From the NCBI GenBank assembly GCA_024741835.1, contig JAENRP010000077.1, positions 1-64,000 on the forward strand: a DNA stretch of 64,000 bases, read 5' to 3'. This stretch comes from Diplocarpon mali. Taxonomy: Eukaryota; Ascomycota; Leotiomycetes; Helotiales; Drepanopezizaceae. Below are positions 1 through 10,039 of this stretch, piece by piece. The position numbers were made by a program, and so were the translations under genes. The notes beneath the pieces were generated by a model. That model worked only from the letters and a program-made list of their open reading frames with translations. It was not told the origin of the DNA and ran no database searches. Positions within the stretch are counted from its first letter, which is position 1, and the number at the start of each line of letters is the position of its first letter.

Positions 1-1190
1 TGCCGTGAAAGATTCAAAAGACAGCAAGATAGCACCCCGCCCTCTCGCATGATAGGTACTCGGGAAGGGACCGCGACATACCGCTGGCTGAGCCCATCCT
101 GTCCGAGCAGCGACGTGATCTTGCGCGGGCGGTACTGTACGGTACTGTATGGTATTGTGCTCTACTGTTGCCCGACTACTGTGACGTGCACTGTACTGGG
201 CGTCTCATCTCTGGAGGAGACTCTGGCGCGGGAAGCCGGGAAAGTCAAACGAGGCCAGGACATGTTTTGGACTTACTGTGTACAGACCATGGATACTCGT
301 AGGGACCTTACTCAGAAGCCCGCCACGCACATACTCTCTACTCGCTCTCTCTCTCCGTATTTTTTTTTTAAAAAAAAACAAAGGATAGAGAGGCGAATTA
401 CACAATAGGGGAGTCTACTAATCTATACCCCACCTACTACCGGCGGGAAACCAGCCAGTCGGAAGACCGCGATGATCATTCCAAATGACAGTTTCACTCG
501 TCAAAGTACGTTGGAAGGGATTGATCAGCGCTTTTGCGGACGTACCGTGTCGGAACAGATCCAGAGCCAACATTGCTTCAACCACAGCCTAGCGCTTGTG
601 GATTACCCCGTCGGCTTGGAAGCTTGGGGCTCTATAATAATAACGTTTCAGGGCCTAAAACACAAGCTCATGCCTCGGGTAGCTATTACCCTCGATGGTG
701 GAGATTGATGAATGGGGTTTCCACCCATGTTGCTTCCCGCAATACGTCGTCGCAGGCCAAACAAACACCACATACCCGCCGCCGAGCGAGTATTGCAGGG
801 TGCTCTCAAGTCCGTTGGCAAGGTTCACGTATACTTCCATGGCGTGTTGGTCTAGCCTGCGACGGAATAGAGTCCCACGGTAAAGTAGGGACCTTGGGCA
901 CCGTAGTTGCCCGCAGGCCTGTCATGTTACCCCGTGTGGGGTATAACGTGAGGGGCTACAAGACGAGGATTGGCTTTTCTTTTCTTTTTTTCCCCCCAAC
1001 ATGGGCATATCCACGAACAACCGAGTCTGGGAGCTGGCCCTACTGTGTGAATCACCTGCCCCAGTCATCAGGGGGCTGACTCGAACAGCTCGTTCGTAAG
1101 GGCCGTCTGCAGCGTCTTCATCTTAATGATCTGAAGGATAAGAGGCAGAGCACGAGGAGCTGGTTGAGAGAGGAACCTGCTCACCAGCCA

Positions 1191-1240
1191 TGCAAAGCCA
1201 TGCAAAGCCATGCAAAGCCACGGGGAAACACGGGGAAACA
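1191..1240. repeat. Tandem decamers (3 + 2 copies)
   Basis: Three perfect copies of the 10-mer TGCAAAGCCA run from 1191 to 1220 and are followed at once by two perfect copies of CGGGGAAACA (1221-1240). Two different decamers in the same 10-bp register point to replication slippage. Confidence 0.95.
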
Positions 1241-1810
1241 CGGCTTGCAGTCCAGGCAACGAAGCCGATACGCTCGCATAAGAAGAGTTCAAGAAATCCA
1301 TCTCCGGGCCGGGGGGGGAGGGGGACCAAGGCTTCCCGTCTTGTGTGGCCCATCTCCTGCAGCATGATCCAGAATCGGCAGGGTTTTTCTTCTTCTTTGA
1401 CGCCGACGACAACACATGGGTCCCCAACCCATCGTCCGCTTCCTACTCGGTGTCGAGATTTGTTCTCTTTTTCTTTTTCTTTTTTCTTTATGATTGGCTT
1501 TGCTTCTCGTCTGATTCCGGTCAGCTTTCTTTTTCCCGTCATGCGTCCTCGCTGGGAGCCATCGAGGGTTCCAGGCCGCGCCTTCCGCCGTGCTGCCCGT
1601 CCAGACCGCCCCATGTCTCCCGTACGGCATGGACGGTCTGCAAGGGACGTGCACTATGGGTAGGCAAGGTACCTTCCGTGTGATATGTACGTGTACACAG
1701 TACAGTGGTATCCCGACAGTCACGATGACGGCACGTATACCTCGCGAAACGAGTGCCGGTCCAGATCGGGAGATGCTTGCCTGGAATCTGGGGGAAGTGC
1801 ATGTGCCGAT

Positions 1811-1830
1811 CCTCCTCCTCCTCCTCCTCC
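1811..1830. repeat. (CCT)n microsatellite
   Basis: Six perfect CCT units followed by CC, running into further cytosines. It is a simple polypyrimidine repeat with no coding context. Confidence 0.95.
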
Positions 1831-1960
1831 CCCTTCCAGGTGACTCGGCCGCTCGTGCCTCCCTCGCCCGGGGAGGGTCTTCGTATCGATGACGCCCTTC
1901 TCCGACCCGGACAGAACCCAATCCTCCGAACATGAGCCCGAACAAGTCCATGTCTGCCCG

Positions 1961-1992
1961 GGCGGAGGGGCGGAGGGGCGGAGGGGCGGAGG
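1961..1992. repeat. Tandem octamer GGCGGAGG x4
   Basis: Four perfect head-to-tail copies of GGCGGAGG, followed by a partial fifth. The repeated runs of G on the plus strand could form a G-quadruplex; that is a prediction from sequence only. Confidence 0.95.
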
Positions 1993-3483
1993 GGCGCAGA
2001 GATTCGAGTCGCCGGTGAGACGGATGAGACTTGACTTTGACAGGCGCTCCCGCCTGGGCACGACGGGCTGCGGCTGAAAGGGCTGTCCCGGGTCGCCTAT
2101 CGTCGAAGCCAGTTTATTTTCAGGCTTCTTTTATCAGCGCAGTCCCCGACAGCGCCTGACCCAGTCTTGGCTGTACTCTACTGCGAGTCCGCGATGTATC
2201 TTCGGCCTCTCTCCCCCCCCCTCCCCCCCACGCTTCGGCTGTACCTGCCCAGTACAGTATAAGGTGGGTAGAACAATAATGCACCGCCACACCTACATTT
2301 CCAGTCACACGAGAATCCCCCGGATCACGCCCCGGCGCCCCCGTGACTCCACAGCAGGCCCATAGGGTACGTCAGATCAGATCAGACCCCGGCGGGCCGA
2401 GACATCTGGCTGTGGCTGGAGCCAGGGCCGACGAGTAGCGACTCTCCTGTCGTGTACACGGTCGCGGACTCCGTAGGACATCGTGGAGCGGATAGCGGCT
2501 TCGGACCGGCTGACTCGCGCGCTTGAGGCGGGCGTCATGCCCACCGCCGCCTTGGGAATCCCGCGCTGGTGTTGCTCGTCTCCTCGGAGCCGAATGCCAC
2601 TCACCGCCATCTGGAGGAGGGGACGGAGGGGACTTTGGCGACATAGTTCGGATCGAGGGCACGGAGGGAAGTCGGCGCCGACATCTGCGATGACCCACGT
2701 TCTGCTGCATAGCACACAGTCTCGAGCAGTGACCTGATCAATCGGGCCTGGCTGGCGACTTCGGAGATACGCGTCGCGCCGTCGAGGCCTCTTCACCAAC
2801 AGGGCTACGGTGACGTGTGCAGAGTACCGAAGCTGCGGCGTCTTGGACAGGAGAAGAAAACGAAGGAAATTCACCGTCCCGGCCCGGACAAGGCCCTGCT
2901 CTCGGCCCCCCGCTTCCCGGTGGGCTATGGACTGGGGCCCCCACCATTGCGGCCCGTCATTGGGGGGAAGCTCCGTGCCGCCTGCCACGAAGTGAGGCAC
3001 TTCGCACAAGGCGAGAAAAAGAATCGGGATCCGTGGGTCTAGGCGCGGATCCCGGAATATCCTCGTAGCGGAAGCGCCGTAGCCGTGCCGAGGCTCGTCC
3101 AGCAGAGTGGATTCTTCTCATCTGCTGCGGACCTCATGCCGAGGAGGTCTCTGATCGCGGACAGGGCTGGGTCAGCTCTAAACTTGTCTGTCAGGCACGC
3201 CGCGGCTCATGGACACGAGTTTCCGGAGATCTAGTGGTAGAGGGAAGACGGAGTGAGCGGCCCCAGGCCATATTCTCTATCCTATCTAATCCTATCTAAC
3301 ATCTGGGTCTACCGGCAGACTTCCACGTGGAGATAGATCAATCCCGAATCCAAATCCGTCTGCTGATCCACAGCATCGGCTGCTATCACCAAGAGATCTA
3401 AGAGTGTGAGCAGATCTGAAAGCACAGAGATAATTCTTGTGGTCTATACCTCCTTGATCGAACAGAGCCTATTCTTTCTCGAT

Positions 3484-3783
3484 CTACTTGCAGCACTTGA
3501 AATTACACTTGACAATCTATGGGGAGTCAAAAAAGTCTGCCACATACAAAAAAGCACGTCTCTGAACACATACCGCTCCAACATCATCTTGCCTGATGAT
3601 GAAAGGCCCATCCCAATAGGGGTAGCCCTCGCCTTTGCAAAAGTCTTTGATCTGCCAAGCATACCCATCGCAAGTCGGCTGGCCATGCGAGTCTTTTTTA
3701 GGTAAGCCCTCAGTTTCTAATGGACAGGAGGCGTTGACGAGCGCCGAGAGTCCAAGCGCAAGGAAGAATTGTGTGAGCTTCAT
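3484..3783 (-). CDS. Small secreted cysteine-rich protein (candidate effector)
   Basis: Exons on the minus strand are 3783-3574 and 3516-3484, giving 80 residues. The intron (3517-3573, 57 bp) has a perfect GTATGT donor and an ATAG acceptor. Residues 1-18 form a classic signal peptide (MKLT start, then a leucine/alanine/phenylalanine core), with likely cleavage near Ala18/Ser19. The mature part is about 62 residues with six cysteines (20, 38, 49, 74, 78, 79) and ends in a Cys-Cys-Lys tail. An unspliced reading gives 88 residues with only four cysteines and a hydrophobic end, because the intron stays open until its final TAG; the even cysteine number favours splicing. A TATAAAA box lies about 100 bp upstream. 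I recognise no family. Small size, secretion and paired cysteines are typical of fungal effector-like or antimicrobial-like proteins, but function is unknown. Confidence 0.65.
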
Positions 3784-3880
3784 AGTGTGCTGGTAGTAGG
3801 AGAACGATGTAGTAATATTAGGCAAGGTGGAATAGTTATTTTGGTTGCGCTATAATCAGTAGCCAGAGGACAAGCGGCTC

Positions 3881-3887
3881 TTTTATA
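3881..3887 (-). promoter_or_regulatory. TATA box of the small secreted protein gene
   Basis: On the minus strand the bases read TATAAAA, about 100 bp upstream of the start codon at 3783. This is a normal TATA-to-ATG distance for a fungal gene with a short leader, and it supports the gene as real. Confidence 0.55.
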
Positions 3888-3900
3888 GACGGATTTACTG

Positions 3901-6900
3901 CTTGACTACGCAGGGCTTTCTTGGAATACGAAGCCGAATAAGATACATGAGCCTTTGGCGAGTTGTCGCATACTCATCCTTTGTTGTAGTGATGAGACGC
4001 CAGACATGGCTTGATACGGCCCCTTACTCCTATAAAAATCCTTTGGACCTTGTTCCCTTGGATACAGTACCAACCTCTCCCCGGCCTGAATCTTAAAAAT
4101 TTGCAGGTGGCAGAGGTGAGCGACCTAACTTTTGAGCCCGGACAGGAGATGTTGTTTCGAAACCTGTGGAGAGATCCTTTGGAAGGGACTTTGATTCCGT
4201 TCAGAACGCGATCCAGTTGCGGAGGACATAGTACGCTGGTAGGAGAAGCGAAGATTGGCACGTTGACGCACCCAAAGGACCAACTATGTTCGGGCGCAGG
4301 TCCGCGAGGCAGCCGCCGGACCACAAACCGCGGCGCATTCTATCCCGCCTATCCATCTGGATCTCGCGATACCTTGTTGTGCCTTAGGCCCGAACAAAGC
4401 AATATATCTCACGTGCGGAACCGCCTCGGAACCGCTGCTCCTGTAGCCTAAGGTTCTCTCGTATGTAGTGTGTGGGGTAAGTACCTTCCTTACCTCCTTA
4501 CCTGAGGTAGGTAAGTAGGTGGGGACCTCCGTACCTGCCTCCGTACGTTCGCGGGATGGCTCACCGCCCGTGCTTTGGGGCAAGGCGGTCCAGTGCGATA
4601 CAGAGGGCGCGTAACAATTCGTCCCCTCGTGAAGGTCTTGTACGAGCCGCGGTACAGGATCCCAAAGCGCGCGGCTATGCGTTCTTTGCTTCTGGCAAGC
4701 CCACTCACAGAAAGAGGGAAGAGGCTTCAGCTGACGTTGGCTCCATCGCCTCTCCGCACTGCGACGAAGCGGTCCAAGCTGGCAAGTCATCCGCAGCCGC
4801 GTATCCATCGGAAGTGGACTGGCTGAAGGCCTCTGCGCGGGGGAGAGACGGGCGTTTCGCGATGCGATGCGATGCACGGGAGATCCGTCACACAGAAATG
4901 CAAGAGGAACCAAGGCGAGTCCGAAGACTAGGCCCACGTCTGCCAAGCGGTTTAGGAGGAGAGGAAAGGTCTCTCCGGACTCGACGCACGACTACAGTGA
5001 AGAACAACGGCTGTGTATCCGGCGCCGTCTTCGGATTCGGTGAGTTGGAGAGAGAGGAATCAAGGAGGAAATGGAGAGGACTTCCCGCCACCCGACCTCT
5101 CGCTCACAGGCCGGAGAAGACAAAGTGCCTGGTCCGGATCTTGAATGTTTCTCTCTGCGAAGTGAATGCGGAGAGCGGACAATTAGACCCGGAATATGGA
5201 GAAATCCAACAAGGGTCCACAGCTTCTAAACAGCGTGCCCCCCATTCGAGTTTCGGCTAAGGAACGGAAGAGTGGCAAGACTTCAACAAGACGCCTGGAT
5301 CTGGTGCCCGCTGACAAGGGCTCCTCGTGTGCAATTGTGTGCACGTGATTCCAACTGTTCTGCCCCCCACTTCCAGGGGGATCAAGTTCTCGGAAAACAA
5401 CGATTGTTACTGCGAAATGAGGTCTCACTCTTGTATGGCATTGAGATAATGTTTTTGATTCATTTATTTGTGCTTGTAAGAGCCCAAGGACGAAACTGGA
5501 GCTGAGATAGCTTTCACATGCTGCCCGGCCTTCGAATCAGGTAGTGGTGGGTCTGAAACTAAGCTTTAAATTCTACTTTACAGTCTATACGACCAAATAA
5601 CTCCGCACACAGGAGGATTACGATCTTCACCTGTGACTGAATATCACTTCGTAACAATGTACGAAAACCCTCGATTGACTCCAGACGAGTCTGTTATAGG
5701 GGGACGGCATAGGGGCAGTACAAGTAGACAATGCTCCTGCTAAATTACCACAGTCAGCCCTCGCAGTAAGCCCTCACCGCTGTCGAAGGACTGTAGAAGT
5801 TTCTATACTTGTCTTGGCTTCGTTTAGATTACTCTCTAGCTTTCGCGTCAGGCTAAGCGTAGGCAGTTAACCAGGCGGGAGTCATGCTCATTGCTCCGGC
5901 CCGTAAAAGGATACATCTAGCTTTCGGTTCAGGGGGGAGGGGGCTGCAGTGAGTACGGGTACTGCTTAGGTGTTGGACCTGTAGTGTCTGCGAGCATATC
6001 TATCAATATATATAATCCAAAATATCAGATATTGACCCGGTTGATTATCAGCGGCATACTCTGCATACCGTCTGCATGGAGAGGCACGAAAAGGGGGTTT
6101 GATTCGAGTTGAGGCGCGCTTGATAGCACGTTCATCTGCGGTATACCGGGCGTGAAGTTTATTTGTCACAGGCGACTCGGTGAAACACGGAATTCCTCCC
6201 TACAGAATATATTGCGCCATCTATTCGGCCGAGTCGGCAGACCCCCCCCCTCCTGCTCTTCAGCTTCAAGCTCTCTTCTACCCATTCGACTCGTCCCGGA
6301 GTCTCGTTAGTGGAAACGAGGGGCATCACTGGGAAGGGAGCGGAGGTGGTGGCTCCTCGAGATCGGCTTCCCGAAGTCACTTCGCTTATAGAGGAGCCCA
6401 TCTCTCACCATCTCTACTCTGTCATGTTGGACTACGGGCTGGGGATGCAAACTAGGATGCACACACGAGTACTACAGAGTCCGCCCCTCGCGGGGCCAGG
6501 GCACCGGGAAGACGCGGCGTCAGGTGCACGGGAAATACCCATCTCGCAAGTTTTCGAGCTGCAAATCCCCGACGACCCCTCGCTTCCATGTTCCAAGTGC
6601 CGATCCTGTTTCTATGCCCGTCGCACGAAAGTGCAGAGGAGAACGGCCACGGTCTGATGAGAGGTGGCACTGATGTGAGATTCATCTGGCCTGCGATGAA
6701 GAACTGTACTACTGGTCGCGCATCGGTATCTCTCGTGCTGGCTGGTGGCTGCTGACAGCGACTCTGCCGGGACAGATATCGGCAGGGGGAGGAAGAAAAG
6801 AGCTTGAAATTGATGGCCGGGGGAGAGGGGCAAAACAAGGGCCCAAGAAGTCCGAACTCCGCTCGCGGGGTGCTACGTGGCTGCGGAAGGCTTGCCGAGC

Positions 6901-8459
6901 GAGAGAAAGAGCGGAAGCGGAAGGTGTGCCGATGCAGCCTTATCTCTGCCAAGACGAGTTGGTACGAAGTACTCCGGACTACTGAGCACGGCAGAGTACG
7001 AGTAATGGATGATGTGATCGGATGGAGACGACGGAGAACTTCCTGAATTCGTGCTTGCGGCGCTAATGCCAGGGCGGCGTGTGGAGCCTCATTCCCCTTC
7101 TCCCCCTTTCTCCCCGCCACCGGGCAAGGAGGGGGTGGCGAGTTCGTCAAGTCCGAAGCACTTGCATGGTGAAAGAGGGAGGGGGGAGGGGCGCGCTGTC
7201 ACTTCGATCCCGCGGGGAAATCTTCTGCGAAAGTATACACCAGCCCGAAGAGGGCTAGCGAACCTCCCGCAACCCGCGCTTACAGACAAACGATTTGGGT
7301 TGAGGAGCGTACCATCGGCTGGAAAGATCTCTCTGACTACAGCTGAGAAGCACACGTACGTGGTACAAAGTTATACCGATATTCAGTAGACTCAGCGACT
7401 CGGAGGAACTTCTCTGGAATTATCACGGGACGTTGTATCTCTCACCCCATTTTTTTCATTTCAAGTACAATGGGCCCAGGGACCCACCGAGTGGCATTCC
7501 ACTCCCGGGGAAAGAAGAATGTACTATTGAAAATCGAATGCGACAAGCTGAATAGCTAGAGACCAAATCCACCGTCTTCGAGAGGAAAAAGACAATCTTG
7601 AGCTCTCGGTCAAAGCTTACAAAGCTGTACTGAAGCAGTGGTCATTCTAAGGCGTCTGTCTGGCTTACGTTCTAAACGGTCAGAGCTGATCCTCTTCAGT
7701 GGATTTCGACCCGGGTGAAGCAGAGAATTCCTCTCGCTAGGCTGGGTCTCCAATTCCAAACTGGAGCATCTACTGTAAGATACCACACCTGATGTCCAAC
7801 TGGTGGAGGATTTTTCTCCAGTTGCTGTTGACCCGTTAGCTCTGGTCAGAACCAGTTACTCAATATCATGGTGAGCTTTCTCTGTTATGTACATTCCGTC
7901 TTCGCTTCTTATGACAATTTACTTGATAGTCAATCTTGATTCGGCTGCCGGTTCACAATCTCCAACTGGCAATTAGCCCGAGTTCAAGACACCAGACCCG
8001 AGTCGTAGTTTGCATTTTGCAGTTGGACGATGTTGACATTTTGGCTAAGCGAGGAGAGCGGTTAATCCGCTTCGTCTGTGTCATCTGCGTTGTCAGCGTC
8101 CAGCATCTTAGATGAAAGGGTTATATCGATCAATTGAGGCTCAGACGGGCAGCTATACCTTACGAGCCTGGTTACGCCGAAATGTGAGAGGAAAATCTGT
8201 TGTCACTGTGATTGTCACGCTTCATTCTGCTAATCAGAGGCTGAACCCCGAGGTTCGTGACATGGACCTGTACTCGGGACCTGGACCGGCACATCACAGA
8301 TTGCAACGAAGGAATTGTTGTATACAACTGCCTAGCTGCGAAACTAGTTTCGGAAATGATGCCACTTGAGCAGGGAAACAAGTGGTCCGCAAGACGCGGT
8401 CTCCAGGTTTTTCAAGGAATCAAAAGATTGGCTCGCCATTTTTCCTCGCTTATCATCTG
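3901..8459. other. Gene-free stretch
   Basis: I find no credible gene. Open frames such as 4556-5260 (+) and 6452-7150 (-) are low-complexity, arginine/serine-rich translations without domains, without matching splice sites, and with a competing frame on the other strand. Around 4485-4525 there is a cluster of TACCT/AGGTA steps. The stretch is mixed in composition and probably decayed intergenic DNA. Confidence 0.5.
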
Positions 8460-8574
8460 AATACCATTTCACTTTGCATACTCAAATTACTCTAGACGAT
8501 TATCCGTATGAAGATAAAGGTATTAAAAACATCTGCCAGCTCTAGGGAAGCGACGAATCAACATCTGTGCGTGA

Positions 8575-9280
8575 TGTCTTTTACGAAACCTGCAGACTCT
8601 TAAAGAGTCTGCAGAGTTGAGATAGAGTCCTTTCGATTACGAAATAATCAAACCCTATATCAAATGGAGCTAGGACTTTCGAAAATTTTAAAATGAAAAA
8701 ATTTGTTTCTACTAAACTACCTCTTTTATGAATACCCTTTACTTTCGACCTCTACTTACGTACTCTAGGATTGTTTAAATATATATATCTATAATTAGAG
8801 GAAAGGCTTTCTAGAGGATATAAAGGGGAAAGAGCAAGCTATAGTATATAAGCAGAAGAGGGAGGAGGAGGAGGAGGAGGAGGAGGAGGAGGAGGAGGAA
8901 AAGGATACCTTTCGATAATTTTATATAAAGTTGATAAGGATTATTATTAAAAGCTATTGCCAACAATTCAATCGCTTGATATATTCAAATAAATAGCCGC
9001 TATTAGTATAAGGGCATATCTTAGAACAGAGAACCTAAGGTGACTCTACTGAGGCACCTTTCGAGAATGTACTCGCCTAAGACTATAAGGTAATAAATAT
9101 CAAGTAAGGTAAAGGTTATATTCTTATGTAAGGAATTAGGAGTCAAAGGTTTCCTAAGCTAAATAGTAAAGATATACGGAGTTTTTGAGCCAGGTTCTCC
9201 TTATTTAAGTCCGACCAGCCTTTCTCGCTCGTGCTATGTAATTTAGACCTAATATAGTGTATTAAAAGTAAAAAATACAT
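8575..9280 (+). repeat. AT-rich dispersed repeat, copy A
   Basis: This copy has the landmarks shared by the family, in order: a CGAACCTGCAGACTCTT-like start, GAGTCCTTTCG, CTTTCGACCTCTACTTACG, CTAGGATTGTT, the AGGATATAAA segment, GAACCTAAGG, GCACCTTTCGAGAA, and a tail in which a run ending in TAATATAGTGTATTAAAAG closes the unit. It has no open frame. An extra copy of the tail alone follows at about 9470-9590. The strong AT bias and lack of coding sense suggest RIP decay. Other copies lie at 43.4-46.4 kb and 60.7-63.5 kb. Confidence 0.75.
8861..8899 (+). repeat. (GGA)13 microsatellite inside repeat copy A
   Basis: Thirteen perfect GGA units. The matching place in the sister copies carries only two or three such units (for example near 45162 and, inverted, near 61380), so the array expanded after this copy inserted. 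Confidence 0.97.
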
Positions 9281-9469
9281 ATGAAAAGGCATTTAAAGCC
9301 TATAATTAAATAGATAAGTTAGACCCAAGGCATTTCCTCAACTCTACTATCTGAGAAACTCCCTTGAAACAAAGTCTAGGCTTACGACCTAAAGAGCCCT
9401 TTATCAGCTGATGTATAAAAAAACCTTTTAGTTAGGAAATCTCCAAAGACTAAGGACTAAACATTGAAT

Positions 9470-9590
9470 GGCAAGGAGTTTTTTATACTAGTTGTCTCCT
9501 TCAATGTCAAAATACAACTATAGTGTTTGTCGCTCGTAATACATAGTTTATAACTAATGAAGCACATTAAAAGGAGAAAATAAAGACTGG
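9470..9590 (+). repeat. Isolated tail of the AT-rich repeat
   Basis: About 120 bp resembling the 3' end of the dispersed family: a TTGTCGCTCGTAATACATAG-like segment followed by a run through ACTAATGAAGCACATTAAAAGG. It lies in the same orientation as copy A and about 190 bp beyond it, so it is probably the remnant of a second insertion. Confidence 0.6.
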
Positions 9591-10039
9591 TAACATAAAC
9601 TGTGTAAGGCAGGCACAGATATCAAGGATAATGAAAAGCGGAACGCTATAACTTGGCGTATACAAATGGTAATTAGTGGAGTGGCTGAAAGGGCGAATAT
9701 TGGAATACCTATGGACACCTACGAAAGTACAAGAGGGGACATGCTCGCCGACGAAGCTGACCGATACTATCGAGCCCGAACGGAAACGACTGTGGCTCTT
9801 TACTTCCCGCTAACCAGCGTCGCGAAAGCAAAAAGAGACTGATGAGCCTAGAGACTGGATTGATCTCAAAAGAGCTAGATTGTAGCTTCAAAATGAGACA
9901 AAAGTCTTCCGGATCGGAATGTGGGGGATTGCAATATGTAGTTTGGTTCTCAATTCAGAAAAAAAAATATATTTATAAACATGAGATGATTAAGGACACA
10001 GGATTTACAGTATAACCAACAATGGCATGTATATACATC
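9591..10039. other. 3' flank of the PPR gene, no gene seen
   Basis: This AT-leaning spacer lies between the repeat island and the stop codon of the PPR gene. It holds short A-runs and no credible coding sequence, and presumably includes the 3' untranslated region of the minus-strand gene. Confidence 0.6.

Larger units (their letters stand above)
1..3483. other. Gene-poor GC-rich stretch, no supported gene
   Basis: No reading frame here looks like a real protein. The longer open frames are arginine-, proline- and glycine-rich translations of GC-rich low-complexity DNA, they overlap one another on both strands, and no recognisable domain or sensible exon chain appears. The stretch holds several short tandem repeats, listed separately, and many homopolymer runs. 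It may be subtelomeric-type or decayed intergenic DNA; that is inference. Confidence 0.6.

Noticed and set aside
1289..1951. 220-codon open frame on the minus strand
   Set aside because: Low-complexity product built on CCT and poly-arginine runs, contradicted by overlapping frames on both strands.
2377..3009. 210-codon open frame on the minus strand
   Set aside because: No recognisable domain, biased composition, and competing frames across the same DNA.
4556..5260. 234-codon open frame on the plus strand in the gene-poor end
   Set aside because: Arginine/serine/glycine-rich translation of GC-rich DNA, no domain, an overlapping open frame of similar length on the other strand, and no splice context.
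8060..8112. Minus-strand short acidic reading (LDADNADDTDEAD-like) ending in a stop
   Set aside because: Looks like an acidic C-terminus but I found no upstream exon with a matching splice donor or any family similarity.
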